This document shows, piece after piece, positions 1 to 9,908 of a stretch of DNA of 64,000 nucleotides; positions within the stretch are counted from its first letter, which is position 1, and each line of letters opens with the position of its first letter. A model generated the notes under the pieces. That model had not been told where the DNA came from. It worked only from the letters and a program-made list of their open reading frames with translations, and searched no databases. The stretch lies in NCBI GenBank assembly GCA_024704765.1, contig JAKMXF010000321.1, forward strand, positions 620,001 to 684,000, in the 5' to 3' direction. Made by a program: the position numbers and the translations under genes. This DNA is from Oopsacas minuta (taxonomy: Eukaryota; Porifera; Hexactinellida; Lyssacinosida; Leucopsacidae).

Positions 1-239
1 CATGCGAAATTGCTGCTGCCTCTATGTAAAAATACACATAAATACAGTCTCCCCGCCTATAACCTGAGGGATCCAGACCCCCCAGGCCCCATACTTGGCG
101 CCAGTAAGAACCTCTTTATTATAGTGTCATAATACCTGACTGTCTATCTGGTATGTCTGGTGAAAACTCGTATCACGAATTGTATGTATTCCTTCGCTAA
201 ACATCGCAACATAAATAGAAAAATTGATGTTGACAAAAC

Positions 240-710
240 ATGAACGTTTATGGATGTGAGAATGACAACAAATCAGTAATTGTGTTTGATAAAGATCTCA
301 AATTCATGAAAAGAATCAAACTAAAAACTATTCAAGTTAATTTCGATACGCAGACATACAGCATAAAACTATACGAGGATAACATGTATGTCATGTTTGG
401 TAAATATCCTCCTTTCCATCTACAAATATTCTCTCTAGAAGGAGAGCTAGTGAGGTGTTTGATAGAAAAAAGTGAGATTGGTTGGAGTTATTTCTTCTTA
501 ATTGATCAACTGGGGAATATTATCATAGCAGATTGGGTAGGAAATCAAATAAAGATATTCTCCAATAAAGGAGAAGTACTACACACTATCAGTAGTGATA
601 TGCTACCAGAAGATCAGGAGTTCTATCATCCGAATGGGGTAGCAATTGACAAGCAGAATAGAATTATTGTAGCTCATAGGAACAAGAAATATAATCTTCT
701 AGCTTTCTGA
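240..710 (+). CDS. NHL-repeat protein, C-terminal fragment
   Basis: This 156-residue reading frame carries about three NHL-type blades: strand-turn units such as VIVFDKDLKF, LQIFSLEGEL and IKIFSNKGE, ending in a last blade with HPNGVAIDKQNRIIVAH. The ending resembles the other NHL genes of this window, which have a YHPxGIALDxxGxIIVV-type final blade and a hydrophobic LQxF or LLAF tail. The coiled coil that precedes NHL blades in the paralogues at 33902 and 38247 is absent, and no coding sequence is seen in the 239 bases upstream. It is therefore either a 5'-truncated copy or the last exon of a gene starting outside the window. The ATG at 240 is only the first Met in the frame. NHL propellers bind protein or RNA; the partner cannot be predicted. 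Confidence 0.6.
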   Translation: MNVYGCENDNKSVIVFDKDLKFMKRIKLKTIQVNFDTQTYSIKLYEDNMYVMFGKYPPFHLQIFSLEGELVRCLIEKSEIGWSYFFLIDQLGNIIIADWVGNQIKIFSNKGEVLHTISSDMLPEDQEFYHPNGVAIDKQNRIIVAHRNKKYNLLAF

Positions 711-862
711 AAATCGTCTGTTTTCTTTATTAAAACATTTATAGATTCATTTCCCGTAACGTATAGATCTCGGCAACTAGCCCAAATATTTATGTAAATG
801 TCGAAAAAATAGTTAATTTAAATCGTCTATAATACCGACATCTCAAGATTAATCCTGAAAGC

Positions 863-1003
863 TAACTCGTTTGCATTGGTATAAACTATATTATATTCAG
901 TGGGAGTCTATTAATTACCCCAAACTATCACATGTATCCGTTTGGAGCAATCAACCCACTTTCCACTGGATAGAACATAGTTTATCCCAATGCAAACGAG
1001 TTA
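863..1003. repeat. Foldback MITE, about 141 bp
   Basis: The ends are inverted copies: TAACTCGTTTGCATTGG on the left and its near-perfect complement CCAATGCAAACGAGTTA on the right. Pairing continues inward, with a few mismatches, for about 45 bases (TATAAACTA pairing with TAGTTTAT). There is no coding capacity. A terminal TA on both sides is consistent with a TA target duplication. It is a non-autonomous DNA transposon of unknown parent. Confidence 0.6.
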
Positions 1004-1076
1004 TAGGACATGATTGAAAACAAATCCCGCAATTCGTTGAATTTAATCGACATAGCCACTCCACTATTAGGGTAAA

Positions 1077-1194
1077 TACAGTGAAACTTGGATTATGCAT
1101 ATTACTTCTTTAGTACCAAAAATTTAGTTCCCATTTATCCCGATAGTGCATACTAATTTTCCCGAAGGTTACCTCTTATCCGAGTTTTACTGTA
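1077..1194. repeat. MITE, 118 bp, TACAGT termini
   Basis: The left end TACAGTGAAACTTGGATTA pairs with the right end TTATCCGAGTTTTACTGTA over 19 bases with two mismatches, including flanking TA dinucleotides. The terminal form (CAGT followed by AAACTCGGATAA) resembles Tigger/pogo-like non-autonomous elements and recurs in other copies in the window. It has no open frame. Confidence 0.6.
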
Positions 1195-2754
1195 CATAGG
1201 TATACTTATGTATCTCCTACAATAGTAGCTCCCATGAAGGTGCCTAAAGTTAATCATCGCCCTGGCTACAATTCGAGCTTCACTTCATAATGTTTGGTCT
1301 ACAGTAGCCTTCCCTCTAACGAATTTAGTTAATCCCTGTACAGAGCTCCCATTTTCCCTTGGACATTGGACAGAATCCTTTTACACCTTTCGGTCGCTAG
1401 CTACGTTAGCTCGTGCATAAAATCATTTAGGTTATACGAACTATCATGTCATTCATGTAATGTTAGTATATATAATGTATATAGACATGGTTGACACATG
1501 TCAAATTAATTTTATAAGGAGAAATCGCATTAATCACAGTCATCAGCAGTGGCAGACTGGGTCTAAAATTTTCTACAAGCATGGTTGACGTTCGGGTCTC
1601 TCAGGGTTACAGTGGGAATCATGTGCAGTTGTGACGCTTCCCACACTTTATCAGGGGATTTAGAAATATAACTTGGCCGACCTCTATTGTGGAATGGTCG
1701 ACAAATCTATTGATATACTTAAAATTAGTTTGATTGGTAAAAGTATCACAAAATGGCCCATAATGCCCGATCTGGCCGACGGTATCAATTACACCTCGCC
1801 TATGGCGGTCTAGAAGAATCCTGATCAAGGGAAACTTCTTTTGAAGGGGCATCCTGGCCACTGGACCGTGGACTGGTAAGCCAGTCCCCACTGGTCGTCA
1901 ATAGAGGATTCCCTGTACGCTTGAATATGAACTGTTAATTGCTCAACAAAATATACATATTTCAGGTACTATTAGACTCACAGTTAGTAGGTTTCTCTCA
2001 ACTAAAAATCCCTGTACAGGGGATCCTTGTACGGTTGGCAGTAGCTGCTGTAGAAATCGGATAAGATGTACCCCTAGGATAACAAGATGTCATATGTGCT
2101 ATCCGAAGTGTGTCTTTTTCGAATATTGTTCATATTCGTACAAGGATAGAACATCAGTTTTATCCCATGATAATACATTGGGAATTGCCTAACATTGATT
2201 GAGATTGAAGGAGCTACAAACTTCAAATTTGGTAGAAATGTAGAATCTTATTTCTATAGCTACCATTTCCAATATCTATAAATTCAAATTGTGTGTCCGC
2301 GAACACACTAAGCTCGGTAATGCTGTAACACGACAAACAGTATCTTTTCTTTTTTGGAAGTTGTGTAATATTCTATTTACTTCACAATTCCCTATTGAAA
2401 TAATATGATATATGATTTTATGTTTTTACAATTATCACACCATGATTATATTATCTATTGTAAATTAAGATAATCTAATGATGTTAATCATGGTCTTTGC
2501 CATTCCGTTTCAATAACTGGCACTTTACAACATATCCTATTGAAGAATATGTTCTAATTATAGAGCTTCTCAACTACACATTATAATAATGCTAAAGCCA
2601 TATGATCTAATGAAACAGATTTCCCACCACGTGGCCTGTTGAACCCAATATGTAAGTCTAAGAGACTAATATTATATACTTCATGCTATAAACAGAAGAA
2701 TGAATGTATACATGGATAATTTCCATTTGAATTATATAATTGGTAGATATAACA

Positions 2755-4347
2755 ATGGTAGATTATTCAGATGAAATAGGACCGAAGAATGAATTTTATG
2801 CGCATTTACAAACGAAATATTCAAGTCTTCTTCATAAAGCACAAAAGCAGTCTATGATAATTTGTATTCCACATTCGGATACAATCGCTAATATCAGCTA
2901 TAATCAACTATTCGTATTGTACCATATCTTACAGCCATCTCCTTATGTTAAATCACAATTTATCGCTAAAATAGGGAAAGAACGCGAAGAAGTTTATTCC
3001 ATTCAAAATGGTGAAATTACAAACAGTTCATTTACTGTACCCGCTAAGATAATTTATGAAGAAGTTGGTTATGATGAAGAATTCAATGAATACCAGACAC
3101 TAGTCATAGACAGGCCTCTAGATCCCAAATGTATGTACACGCCTCTTAAAAGCAAGACCAATTCTTCAATATTTGAAACTATCAAACAAGGAGAGCAAGA
3201 ATGGAAGGCTATGCCTACACATCATGTAGCTCAAGAATTTCTAAATGGACAAATTGGGGATTTCAACGACCACTATATGATTCTTCTAGAACTCCTTGAT
3301 CACGCTGTTTCAAAAATTAAACAAATGTGCGAACAGACAATGAAGAAAACATTCCCACACGTTTCAACTGATTTAGAAGCAAATGACGTCGTCCCTATGT
3401 GGATATACGTAGAGAATTATACACTAATGAAGGCATATGATAAAGTATTCTATGTTTGCGGTAAGAAATGCAAAGTTTATGATCATGATCTCTACAAGTA
3501 CATGTCATCTAACCAATGCATTACCATTGCAGATCTAGATATCCCTGATACTTTTGATTTTACATACATAACTGCGCTTGAGCGTATTTCAGAGCTTTCT
3601 ACTACTCATACTCCATTCGCGAAACTTAAATGCATAGCTGATACACTGGACCTTATTTCATCTGAATCTCAGTCACTACACAATCAAGAAAAGAGGTTAT
3701 ATAATGTACAGGACCCACCGCCAATGACAGCTGATATTTTGATACCTTTGTTCTCATACGTTCTGTTACGTGCTCAGGTTAGCTTGTTATGTGCTAACCT
3801 ATTCTATCTGAATTCATTTTCCTGGCACACTTTACGTCTCCCTAAGCTCAGCTATGCTGTGGTAACATTTCAAGCTAGTTTACAGTTGATTCTGTCTCGT
3901 ATTGGTATTCAATTTGAAGATGAGATTTCTAAAGAAAACGGGGATTATTTCTATGAAGGTGCACCCTATGTATCTCAGACATCTGTAACAGGTCGTAGGG
4001 GATCATTGGTACATATAGGGGACGCTTCTTCGCACCCTCTAGACCCTACCTGGCGACTCCCAAGCAAAGACGAATCGTTTGAGATTATTGAAGAAAAATT
4101 CGCAAGTTTTTCACAGTCAAATCAAGTAGAACGAAAACCTTTTTTGAGTAAGAAATCTAGTGATTGGGGATTTCTAAGTCGTTTTCCTACAAAGAGACAT
4201 TCAGTTGACGGTAATATGGGAGCGCTATCTTCTCCTCCTCCTAGAGTGCAAAGCACATTAACTCAAGATTCATCTCAGAACAATTCACTGCGTCTTGATA
4301 ATGTTCTAGCATTTTTAACTACTAAAGATGAAAGAGATATATTTTAG
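2755..4347 (+). CDS. VPS9-domain protein resembling VARP (ANKRD27) N-terminus
   Basis: The 530-residue single-exon product resembles the N-terminal half of VARP/ANKRD27, a Rab21/Rab32/38-linked endosomal guanine nucleotide exchange factor. The start (NEFYAHLQTKYSSLL), the EEVGYDEEFNEY block and a VPS9 domain at about residues 326-385 align by eye. The VPS9 domain has ADILIPLFSYVLLRAQ with the exchange Asp, then CANLFYLNSF and a conserved Tyr in LSYAVVTFQASL. VPS9 domains catalyse GDP/GTP exchange on Rab5-family GTPases on early endosomes. After the domain there is only a Ser/Pro-rich tail of about 140 residues; the ankyrin repeats of animal VARP are missing. The ATG at 2755 is chosen; a TTG 15 bases upstream is in frame but is not a plausible eukaryotic start. 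A splice to downstream ankyrin exons is not visible, since an NHL gene follows at 4794. Confidence 0.75.
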   Translation: MVDYSDEIGPKNEFYAHLQTKYSSLLHKAQKQSMIICIPHSDTIANISYNQLFVLYHILQPSPYVKSQFIAKIGKEREEVYSIQNGEITNSSFTVPAKIIYEEVGYDEEFNEYQTLVIDRPLDPKCMYTPLKSKTNSSIFETIKQGEQEWKAMPTHHVAQEFLNGQIGDFNDHYMILLELLDHAVSKIKQMCEQTMKKTFPHVSTDLEANDVVPMWIYVENYTLMKAYDKVFYVCGKKCKVYDHDLYKYMSSNQCITIADLDIPDTFDFTYITALERISELSTTHTPFAKLKCIADTLDLISSESQSLHNQEKRLYNVQDPPPMTADILIPLFSYVLLRAQVSLLCANLFYLNSFSWHTLRLPKLSYAVVTFQASLQLILSRIGIQFEDEISKENGDYFYEGAPYVSQTSVTGRRGSLVHIGDASSHPLDPTWRLPSKDESFEIIEEKFASFSQSNQVERKPFLSKKSSDWGFLSRFPTKRHSVDGNMGALSSPPPRVQSTLTQDSSQNNSLRLDNVLAFLTTKDERDIF

Positions 4348-4793
4348 ATTTTACAAGCGTATTTCACCTCTTTTTATTGTTTAACGTTTTATGTGTGACT
4401 CTTGTACAATTTACTAATTATTACTCACATAATACTTACCTTATATATGGCTTATTTAAAAAACATCAGTTATAAGAACTCAACCTTCATTTACCTAACT
4501 TCAAACTCAATCATTGGAGAAAATTACATTTCAGTCATTTGTAAGAAGTATTTACAGAGGTCAATCACACGATAGCATTTGAATTTTCCCTGACGTACTC
4601 CAGGTTGGGAACCTCTGTCTAATTGTGAGAGCGATCAGTTCATCTAATATCATCTTGGGGGAATATGATATGCTTAAATCTGGTGGTTTTACTTATTAAT
4701 TACATTTGTATGTACACTATGTGATCTTACAAATACGACAAATTCTCTATGTAATATTCTAATATTATCGAATTGAAGAGAATACTACACAGC
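4348..4793. other. Intergenic spacer, nothing recognised
   Basis: AT-rich DNA between the VPS9 gene and the coiled-coil/NHL gene. It should hold the 3' end of the first and the promoter of the second. No convincing motif was seen. Confidence 0.4.
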
Positions 4794-6090
4794 ATGGCTA
4801 GTGTAGAAGTGAAGAGAAACTTTGTTCAACAACTAAAAGAGAGTCGTCAGAAGATACAAGACAGCTTCAAGAGGTCACATGAAGCTCTACAAGCCAGAGA
4901 GAGTAACCTCCTCTCTTTGATTGATCAAATTGAGAAAGATTACAATAGCAAAGCTCATAAAATGAATAAATTAGTAGAAGCATTGAATCATAATAAATTA
5001 ATGACATTAGATACTCTGACAGATAATGAGCTTAGTGAAACTCATCAAATAATTTGTTCAGCTATTGACAAAAAGATTACAGAACTTACAGCAGAGATAG
5101 ACAGCAGAGATAGACAGCAGAGATAGACAGCAGTATTGAGTTCGAGTGGGACGATCAATTTGAGGCTGAATTCAACATCTAGGAAGTATTAAGCTTAATG
5201 GACAGACTAATAAATCACATACAGATACCTTCCCTCCTCAAGTGAAGCCTGTTGTACCTAATTACAAGAATAAACAGCTGCCTATTGCTTACTCCTGCAA
5301 GAAGTCAAATTATCAGAAATCTTCAGGAGAACTGAACGATGCTAGAAGTGTAGCAGTGCATTACTTAACAGGAAACATTTACATAGCTGATGAGAATAAC
5401 AATCGTGTACAAATATTTACCGGTAAAGGAGACTATCTATTCATGTTTAGTGAAAATATGAATAATCCTAGAGGAATTTGTATATCTCAGAATAATGTAT
5501 TTGTTACACAACACAGTGGTAATTGCATTAATAAGTATGACATAGGAGGGAAACTAATCAAGAATGTTGGTAGTAGAGGGAAAGGAAAAATTCAATTCAA
5601 TGAACCATACGGTATAGATGTCTCTGACAGAAATAGCAATATCTATGTATGTGATTTGAATAATAAACGAGTTAAAATCCTTACAGAAGAACTAAATTTC
5701 CATTCCATATTAGGAGAAGGCTTGCTTAGCTATCCACGTGATGTTAAGGTTACAAGAGACAGAGTAATGGTGATAGATAATAGTGATCCGTGTATGTTTG
5801 TATTCAATTCAGATCATGTTCTAACAAACAGAATGATAACAAGAGGTGATGGAAAAAGAACAAACTTTCCAATATGTTTTGACATAGACAGAGAATACAA
5901 CATCATTATGAGTTACTATCATTGTCATTGTGTGTGTATATTCAATCAGAAGGGAGAACAGATACACAAGTTTGGTAAGGAAGGTCAGGGTATCGGGGAG
6001 TTCTATCATCCATATGGAATAGCATTAGATAACGCAGGACACATTATAGTTGTGTGTCAGAAGGACAATAATTGTCTACAATTCTTTTGA
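4794..6090 (+). pseudogene. Coiled-coil/NHL gene broken by a 13-bp tandem repeat and a second frameshift
   Basis: Two open segments together match the layout of the intact coiled-coil/NHL gene at 33902. Segment 4794-5126 encodes a coiled coil (MASVEVKRNF start, then KESRQKIQDSFKRSHEALQ and EKDYNSKAHKMNKL). Segment from about 5180 to 6090 encodes six NHL-like blades (GNIYIADENNNRVQIF, SNIYVCDLNNKRVKIL, final blade EFYHPYGIALDNAGHIIVV) and ends CLQFF. The first segment stops inside three copies of the 13-base unit GCAGAGATAGACA (about 5092-5133); 13 is not a multiple of three, so extra copies shift the frame. The middle stretch (IEFEWDDQFEAEF) reads in a second frame and stops near 5178, and the NHL part reads in a third. 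An intron could rescue it, but I see no convincing donor and acceptor. Most likely it is a young pseudogene, a length-polymorphic allele or an assembly error. Confidence 0.65.
5092..5133. repeat. 13-bp tandem repeat, about three copies
   Basis: GCAGAGATAGACA is repeated three times in direct succession inside the coiled-coil coding segment. Each copy changes the frame by one base relative to a codon multiple. Confidence 0.8.
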
Positions 6091-6507
6091 TGACATAATT
6101 ATGGTAGTTGACAGGAATAATATTACTGATATATAGTTTTTAACAGAGACTAGCTTCCACTTGTTAAATAGAGGTAAACAGGGACGTAGAATTTTTAAGT
6201 GTCTAAGATTAGTAAAATTTAATTTTATCTTTCTTTGTTGTAAAATGGATATTTAGTTTTTCTATTGGAATTATGTTAAATTCTTATTTACAAAATTTAT
6301 ACCAAAACATGCCAATCAATTCATATGACTAGAAAATGGGAAATCTAAGATACTTTTAAGAGATTTAGATATCCTGCACCTGTATACAACAACGTAAGAA
6401 CATATAAGAACCAACTTTTGAACAATTCTGGTCTCCGACAATGTCTTATAACCAGCATACAATGTATTTCCTTTGAGAAATGTTTACCTATTTTCACTTC
6501 AGACTTA

Positions 6508-7671
6508 ATGACAGAGGTATTCGTGTTCCCCTACTGGGCAGCAGTGTCTCTATCCCTAGTAGGAACAGGTGCTGCCATCCTGCTATCATTCGTAGTACTA
6601 TTCCTCTCTGGGATATCTGTTAATCTATTCAGGAAGTTATACAGCTATATTATACAGAGAGGAAGTCATGCTAGTAATGCTAGACCTTATGTTATAAGGA
6701 ATCCACAAACACGTGACTTGGATATAGCAGCAGGAGATGATAAAGCTGAAGAGGATTGGGATGTTTACAGACGACAGGTTAACCTGATTGAAGAGCTGGG
6801 TGAGGGAGAATTCGGGAAAATATATGACGCTGAAGTTATGAAAGACAGTCAGAGAGTTAGAGCTTTAGTTAAGACATTCTTAAGTGGCTCTGTCCAAGGA
6901 ATGGAAGAGTTTAAAATGGAAATGGAAAGATTAAAAGTATTCCAGCATCCGAATGTAGGTAGACTTATAGCTGTATTGACGTCATCAGTGCCATTTTACA
7001 CTATCATGGAGTTACCCTTGAATGGAGCATTGAAAACTTTCTTGCTAGAGAATATGAATTTATTCACTAATCCTACCTCACAACACTATCTAACTCATCT
7101 ACAATTACTATCTATGGGATATGATATTTGTAATGGTTGTGCTTATCTTGATACATTACCATATATACACACGGATTTAGCAACTAGGAATTGTTTTGTA
7201 GCAGGTGACCTGACTGTTAAGGTAACTGACTATAGTGTAGGTAGATCACTGTTTACTAATGAGTATTCTGAAATGGAGGATGATTCTTTGATGCCTATAC
7301 GATGGATGGCGCCTGAATCTCTACTTGATAATAATTTCAATTCCAGGAGTGTTGTTTGGTCGTTAGGGGTTACTTTCTGGGAAATATTCACGTTTGGTGA
7401 GTTTCCATATTCTTACCTAGACGATGAAGGATTTTTCAATATGGCTACTGCTAATTTTGTGCCTCTGAGACAGCCATCAGGTTGTCCTAGAGAGCTGTAC
7501 ATGCTAATGCTAAAATGTTGGAATAGGAAGGAATGGGAACGAATTACTATAACAGAAGTAATGGAATTAGTTGAGAAGATACTTATCTCAGAAGAAGAGA
7601 CTCTAACTACTAAACTATCTGAGTATGGAGATGATATTATGAATGAGATATCTTTTCCTAATAATGACTAA
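6508..7671 (+). CDS. Receptor-type tyrosine (pseudo)kinase, DDR-like, without ectodomain
   Basis: From the ATG at 6508 the product has 387 residues: a short N-terminus, one membrane helix (about residues 6-38, AAVSLSLVGTGAAILLSFVVLF) and a cytoplasmic tyrosine-kinase domain. Kinase landmarks are a glycine loop GEGEFG (98-103), Lys122 in ALVKTF, HTDLATRN (His221, Asp223), DYS in place of DFG (Asp241), and RWMAPES. The C-lobe reads VVWSLGVTFWEIFTFGEFPY and CPRELYMLMLKCW. The HxDLATRNC loop, the PIRWMA segment and the CPxELYxLMLxCW end are closest to discoidin-domain receptors, judged by eye. HRD to HTD and DFG to DYS suggest weak or absent catalysis. Reading continues upstream to 6418 but begins with TTG. 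A splice acceptor (TTTTCACTTCAG, ending at 6502) lies just before the ATG, so upstream exons are possible, though the NHL gene ends only 400 bases away. Confidence 0.75.
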   Translation: MTEVFVFPYWAAVSLSLVGTGAAILLSFVVLFLSGISVNLFRKLYSYIIQRGSHASNARPYVIRNPQTRDLDIAAGDDKAEEDWDVYRRQVNLIEELGEGEFGKIYDAEVMKDSQRVRALVKTFLSGSVQGMEEFKMEMERLKVFQHPNVGRLIAVLTSSVPFYTIMELPLNGALKTFLLENMNLFTNPTSQHYLTHLQLLSMGYDICNGCAYLDTLPYIHTDLATRNCFVAGDLTVKVTDYSVGRSLFTNEYSEMEDDSLMPIRWMAPESLLDNNFNSRSVVWSLGVTFWEIFTFGEFPYSYLDDEGFFNMATANFVPLRQPSGCPRELYMLMLKCWNRKEWERITITEVMELVEKILISEEETLTTKLSEYGDDIMNEISFPNND

Positions 7672-7800
7672 TACCCCCTCTCCTCTTTATACACTTATTT
7701 TATGGATGTTTTCACTTTTATAATTTTTTACTTTTTGTCTTCTTTTGAATTTATTTGTTTATTTTCTTCCTTATTACTTCTCGAAGTTTGTATTACATAA

Positions 7801-7930
7801 TTACAGGAAACTCTCGTTATATCGAAGCTCAAGGTACCTTTGACGGTTTAGAACCATATTCATAGAATTAGTTACTTCGTTATAAGTGGGATTGGTGATA
7901 TATCCGTGTTCGATAACAGGAGATGACTGA
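7801..7930. repeat. MITE of the CTCGTTATATCGAA family
   Basis: The left end has ACTCTCGTTATATCGAAGCTC and the right end has GTGTTCGATAACAGGAGATGACTG, which are inverted relatives of each other. The same terminal phrase recurs near 9738, 11644, 16429, 23906, 29647, 35985 and 40150. It is non-coding. Confidence 0.45.
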
Positions 7931-7988
7931 AATTAACTTTCCTGTAAGATTATTTGACTAAATTTCCATTAAAATGTATTAGAAATAA

Positions 7989-8777
7989 ATGCATACATTT
8001 TACACAACCATACCTGAACAGACTCACTCATGGCGTACATTCGATACTAACTCTGCCTCCAAGAATGTGTCCACCCCTGTCAGAGGTGACAACGACTTCA
8101 GGCCTGTTTTCTTTCAGCTATCAGCAGTTAGCAATGCTCGCGGTTCTTCATATCTAGAGTGGGGAGGTAACAAAATATTATGTTCAGTATTCGGTCCTAG
8201 AGAGAACACATTGAGAAGAGATGAGTTCTCTATCAAGGGTAGATTAGTATGTGAAGTTAGTATATGTCCATTCTCTATACCACACACACCTAACGCTAGA
8301 CAGCAGTCATATATAGACACAGATAGACTATCTGCTCTACTCGTATCCTCATTAGAGAGCTCTGTCTGTATTGATAAATATCCTAAATCACAGATAGAGA
8401 TATGTCTACTGTTTATAGAGACTGATACATTGAGTATGTCTACTGCAGCTGTTCTCAGTGCTTCTCTAGCACTAATTGATGCTCGTATTGAGGTATGGGA
8501 TATTACAATAGCATGTAGCTGTATGATACGATCAGAGAATAGTGTTAAAATGGATCCTAGTTGGAGTGAAATAACAGATAGTGAGTATGTAGGACTATTA
8601 ACACTATTCTATCAGCCTAGTCTTAACGTAGTGTCTGGTGTAGAATGTGAGGGAGAATTGACTAATCTACAGTTAGTTAAAGGAATGGATAGTTGTATTG
8701 AAGGCTGTCTACAGCTAAAGAAGTATATAGAGGGTAAATTGAAGGAAAATATATTGAAAAGTAGAGCAGAAAAATAG
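7989..8777 (+). CDS. EXOSC6: Exosome complex component MTR3 (EXOSC6)
   Basis: This 262-residue single-exon protein belongs to the RNase PH fold family and matches EXOSC6/MTR3. The opening RPVFFQLSAVSNARGSSYLEWGGNKILCSVFGPRE corresponds to the MTR3 start (long run cited only by its key parts: RPV, KGSAYLE-like, GGxKxLCxVxGPR). The middle has KYPKSQIEICLLFIETD. The end, DPSWSEITDSEYVGLL followed by NVVSGVECEGELT, corresponds to the MTR3 block with DPT and NQVAG. MTR3 is one of six ring subunits of the catalytically inert nine-subunit exosome core, which feeds RNA to RRP44 and RRP6 in nucleus and cytoplasm. The phosphate-binding arginines of active bacterial RNase PH are not expected in this subunit. 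The ATG at 7989 gives a length close to the usual 260-270 residues. It lies 317 bases downstream of the kinase gene on the same strand. Confidence 0.88.
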   Translation: MHTFYTTIPEQTHSWRTFDTNSASKNVSTPVRGDNDFRPVFFQLSAVSNARGSSYLEWGGNKILCSVFGPRENTLRRDEFSIKGRLVCEVSICPFSIPHTPNARQQSYIDTDRLSALLVSSLESSVCIDKYPKSQIEICLLFIETDTLSMSTAAVLSASLALIDARIEVWDITIACSCMIRSENSVKMDPSWSEITDSEYVGLLTLFYQPSLNVVSGVECEGELTNLQLVKGMDSCIEGCLQLKKYIEGKLKENILKSRAEK

Positions 8778-9908
8778 CAGGTTATTAGTCGTTAGCATCA
8801 ATTATAGCAATTGGTGATTGTCTGTTTAATTCCCGTCATAGTTGATGTTATTTTAAGTACAAATATAAATATATTCCCGCGAAAAGTTTACTACGTTTGT
8901 TTATTTATGATGTTAAGTTTGATGGTTTCGTGACCGTTAATTTCCCCAAATATTATGTTTATCCATGGCATTCTATGGTTTATCTTATTTCCTCGTGACT
9001 TATTGGGGAAATTACACAAATTTTCCAAGAGTCTATTCGCGTCACCAAATTATATCGGTTCCACTGTTTAACGCACTCAAATATCGAAAAACAAGTTTTC
9101 CATACGATCAATAGACAATACAAATAACCACAAACTACATATATGGTATGCATGTGTAATAGCCTCAATTCTGTATGTTCTGGAGCAAAACAGTAAGGTT
9201 CTTCAAATATAGCAGAAATAATTGAAGGTTACATTTACGCTGTGTCAAGCTCTTCCAGTAGTTTTGGAGCTATAATAGTAAACCATATTATGAACGGGAG
9301 AGAAAAAATCCCTAAAAGGAAAAGAGTAGTTGAAGAAGTGAGTAATCTCAAACATCTATTCAATGCACTGTGATCTTATTCATATAGTTAAAGAAGAGCA
9401 TACAGTGGTTAGTATATTACAGAATTAGCTAAGAGCCCTGATTTAGAGAAACATCCAATGATTATCGTTGAAATTAGGTTAGTTGAAGTATGGATAGAAT
9501 AATCACTAGGTGGTACGTACAGAAGTATTTAGGTATTTTTCTTGGGGGTGGAATATTCTCGGGCGTCCAACGCCTGCATAAAGCCATGATTACTCTTCTT
9601 CTTTCCTCAAGTGCACGCGAGAAGAAGTTGTAGCACAGATGGCAAGGTCTTTATTAATACTGTATGTATGTTGATGTATATTATTATGTAGATTTAATCA
9701 TTAAAAAAGGTAAAAAGCCAGTACTGGCATACGAATTGCAGTAAACTCTCGATATACGAAGAGCTCGGGTACCAGGCCCGATTTATTTTGTTGTAAGCGG
9801 AGTAAAATCAATTACTTTCAAGTTATAAGGAGGTAGAGAATTAATTGTTTATAACGGGAGGTTACTATATTTTAATTAATGTTTATAAATTAGATAAATT
9901 GCCTCTTA
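8778..9908. other. Intergenic spacer with a MITE
   Basis: No gene supported. Around 9290-9490 there are short open stretches (a 27-codon frame from 9291, KIPKRKRVVEEVSNLKHLF) that could be coding debris but resemble nothing I know. A MITE of the CTCGTTATATCGAA family occupies about 9738-9868. Confidence 0.4.
9738..9868. repeat. MITE of the CTCGTTATATCGAA family
   Basis: The left end reads GCAGTAAACTCTCGATATACGAA and the right end reads TTATAACGGGAGGTTACTAT; the two are imperfect inverted copies. The element sits just upstream of BRD8, ending about 40 bases before its ATG. Confidence 0.45.

Larger units (their letters stand above)
711..2754. other. Gene-poor spacer with short inverted-repeat elements
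   Basis: No coding sequence that I can support. It holds two small inverted-repeat elements (863-1003 and 1077-1194, listed separately). A less AT-rich block around 1540-2040 shows only a weak open frame on the minus strand. The rest looks like ordinary AT-rich intergenic DNA. Confidence 0.5.

Noticed and set aside
1619-1891. Minus-strand 90-codon frame with a faint resemblance to the start of a gypsy reverse transcriptase (TGLPVHGPVARMP)
   Set aside because: The following residues do not show the SPW, PKKDG or DYR motifs expected of that region, so the similarity is too weak to call.
9291-9500. Short open stretches (KIPKRKRVVEEVSNLKHLF and ELAKSPDLEKHPMIIVEIR)
   Set aside because: Isolated, without consistent splice borders or recognisable homology; left as unassigned spacer.
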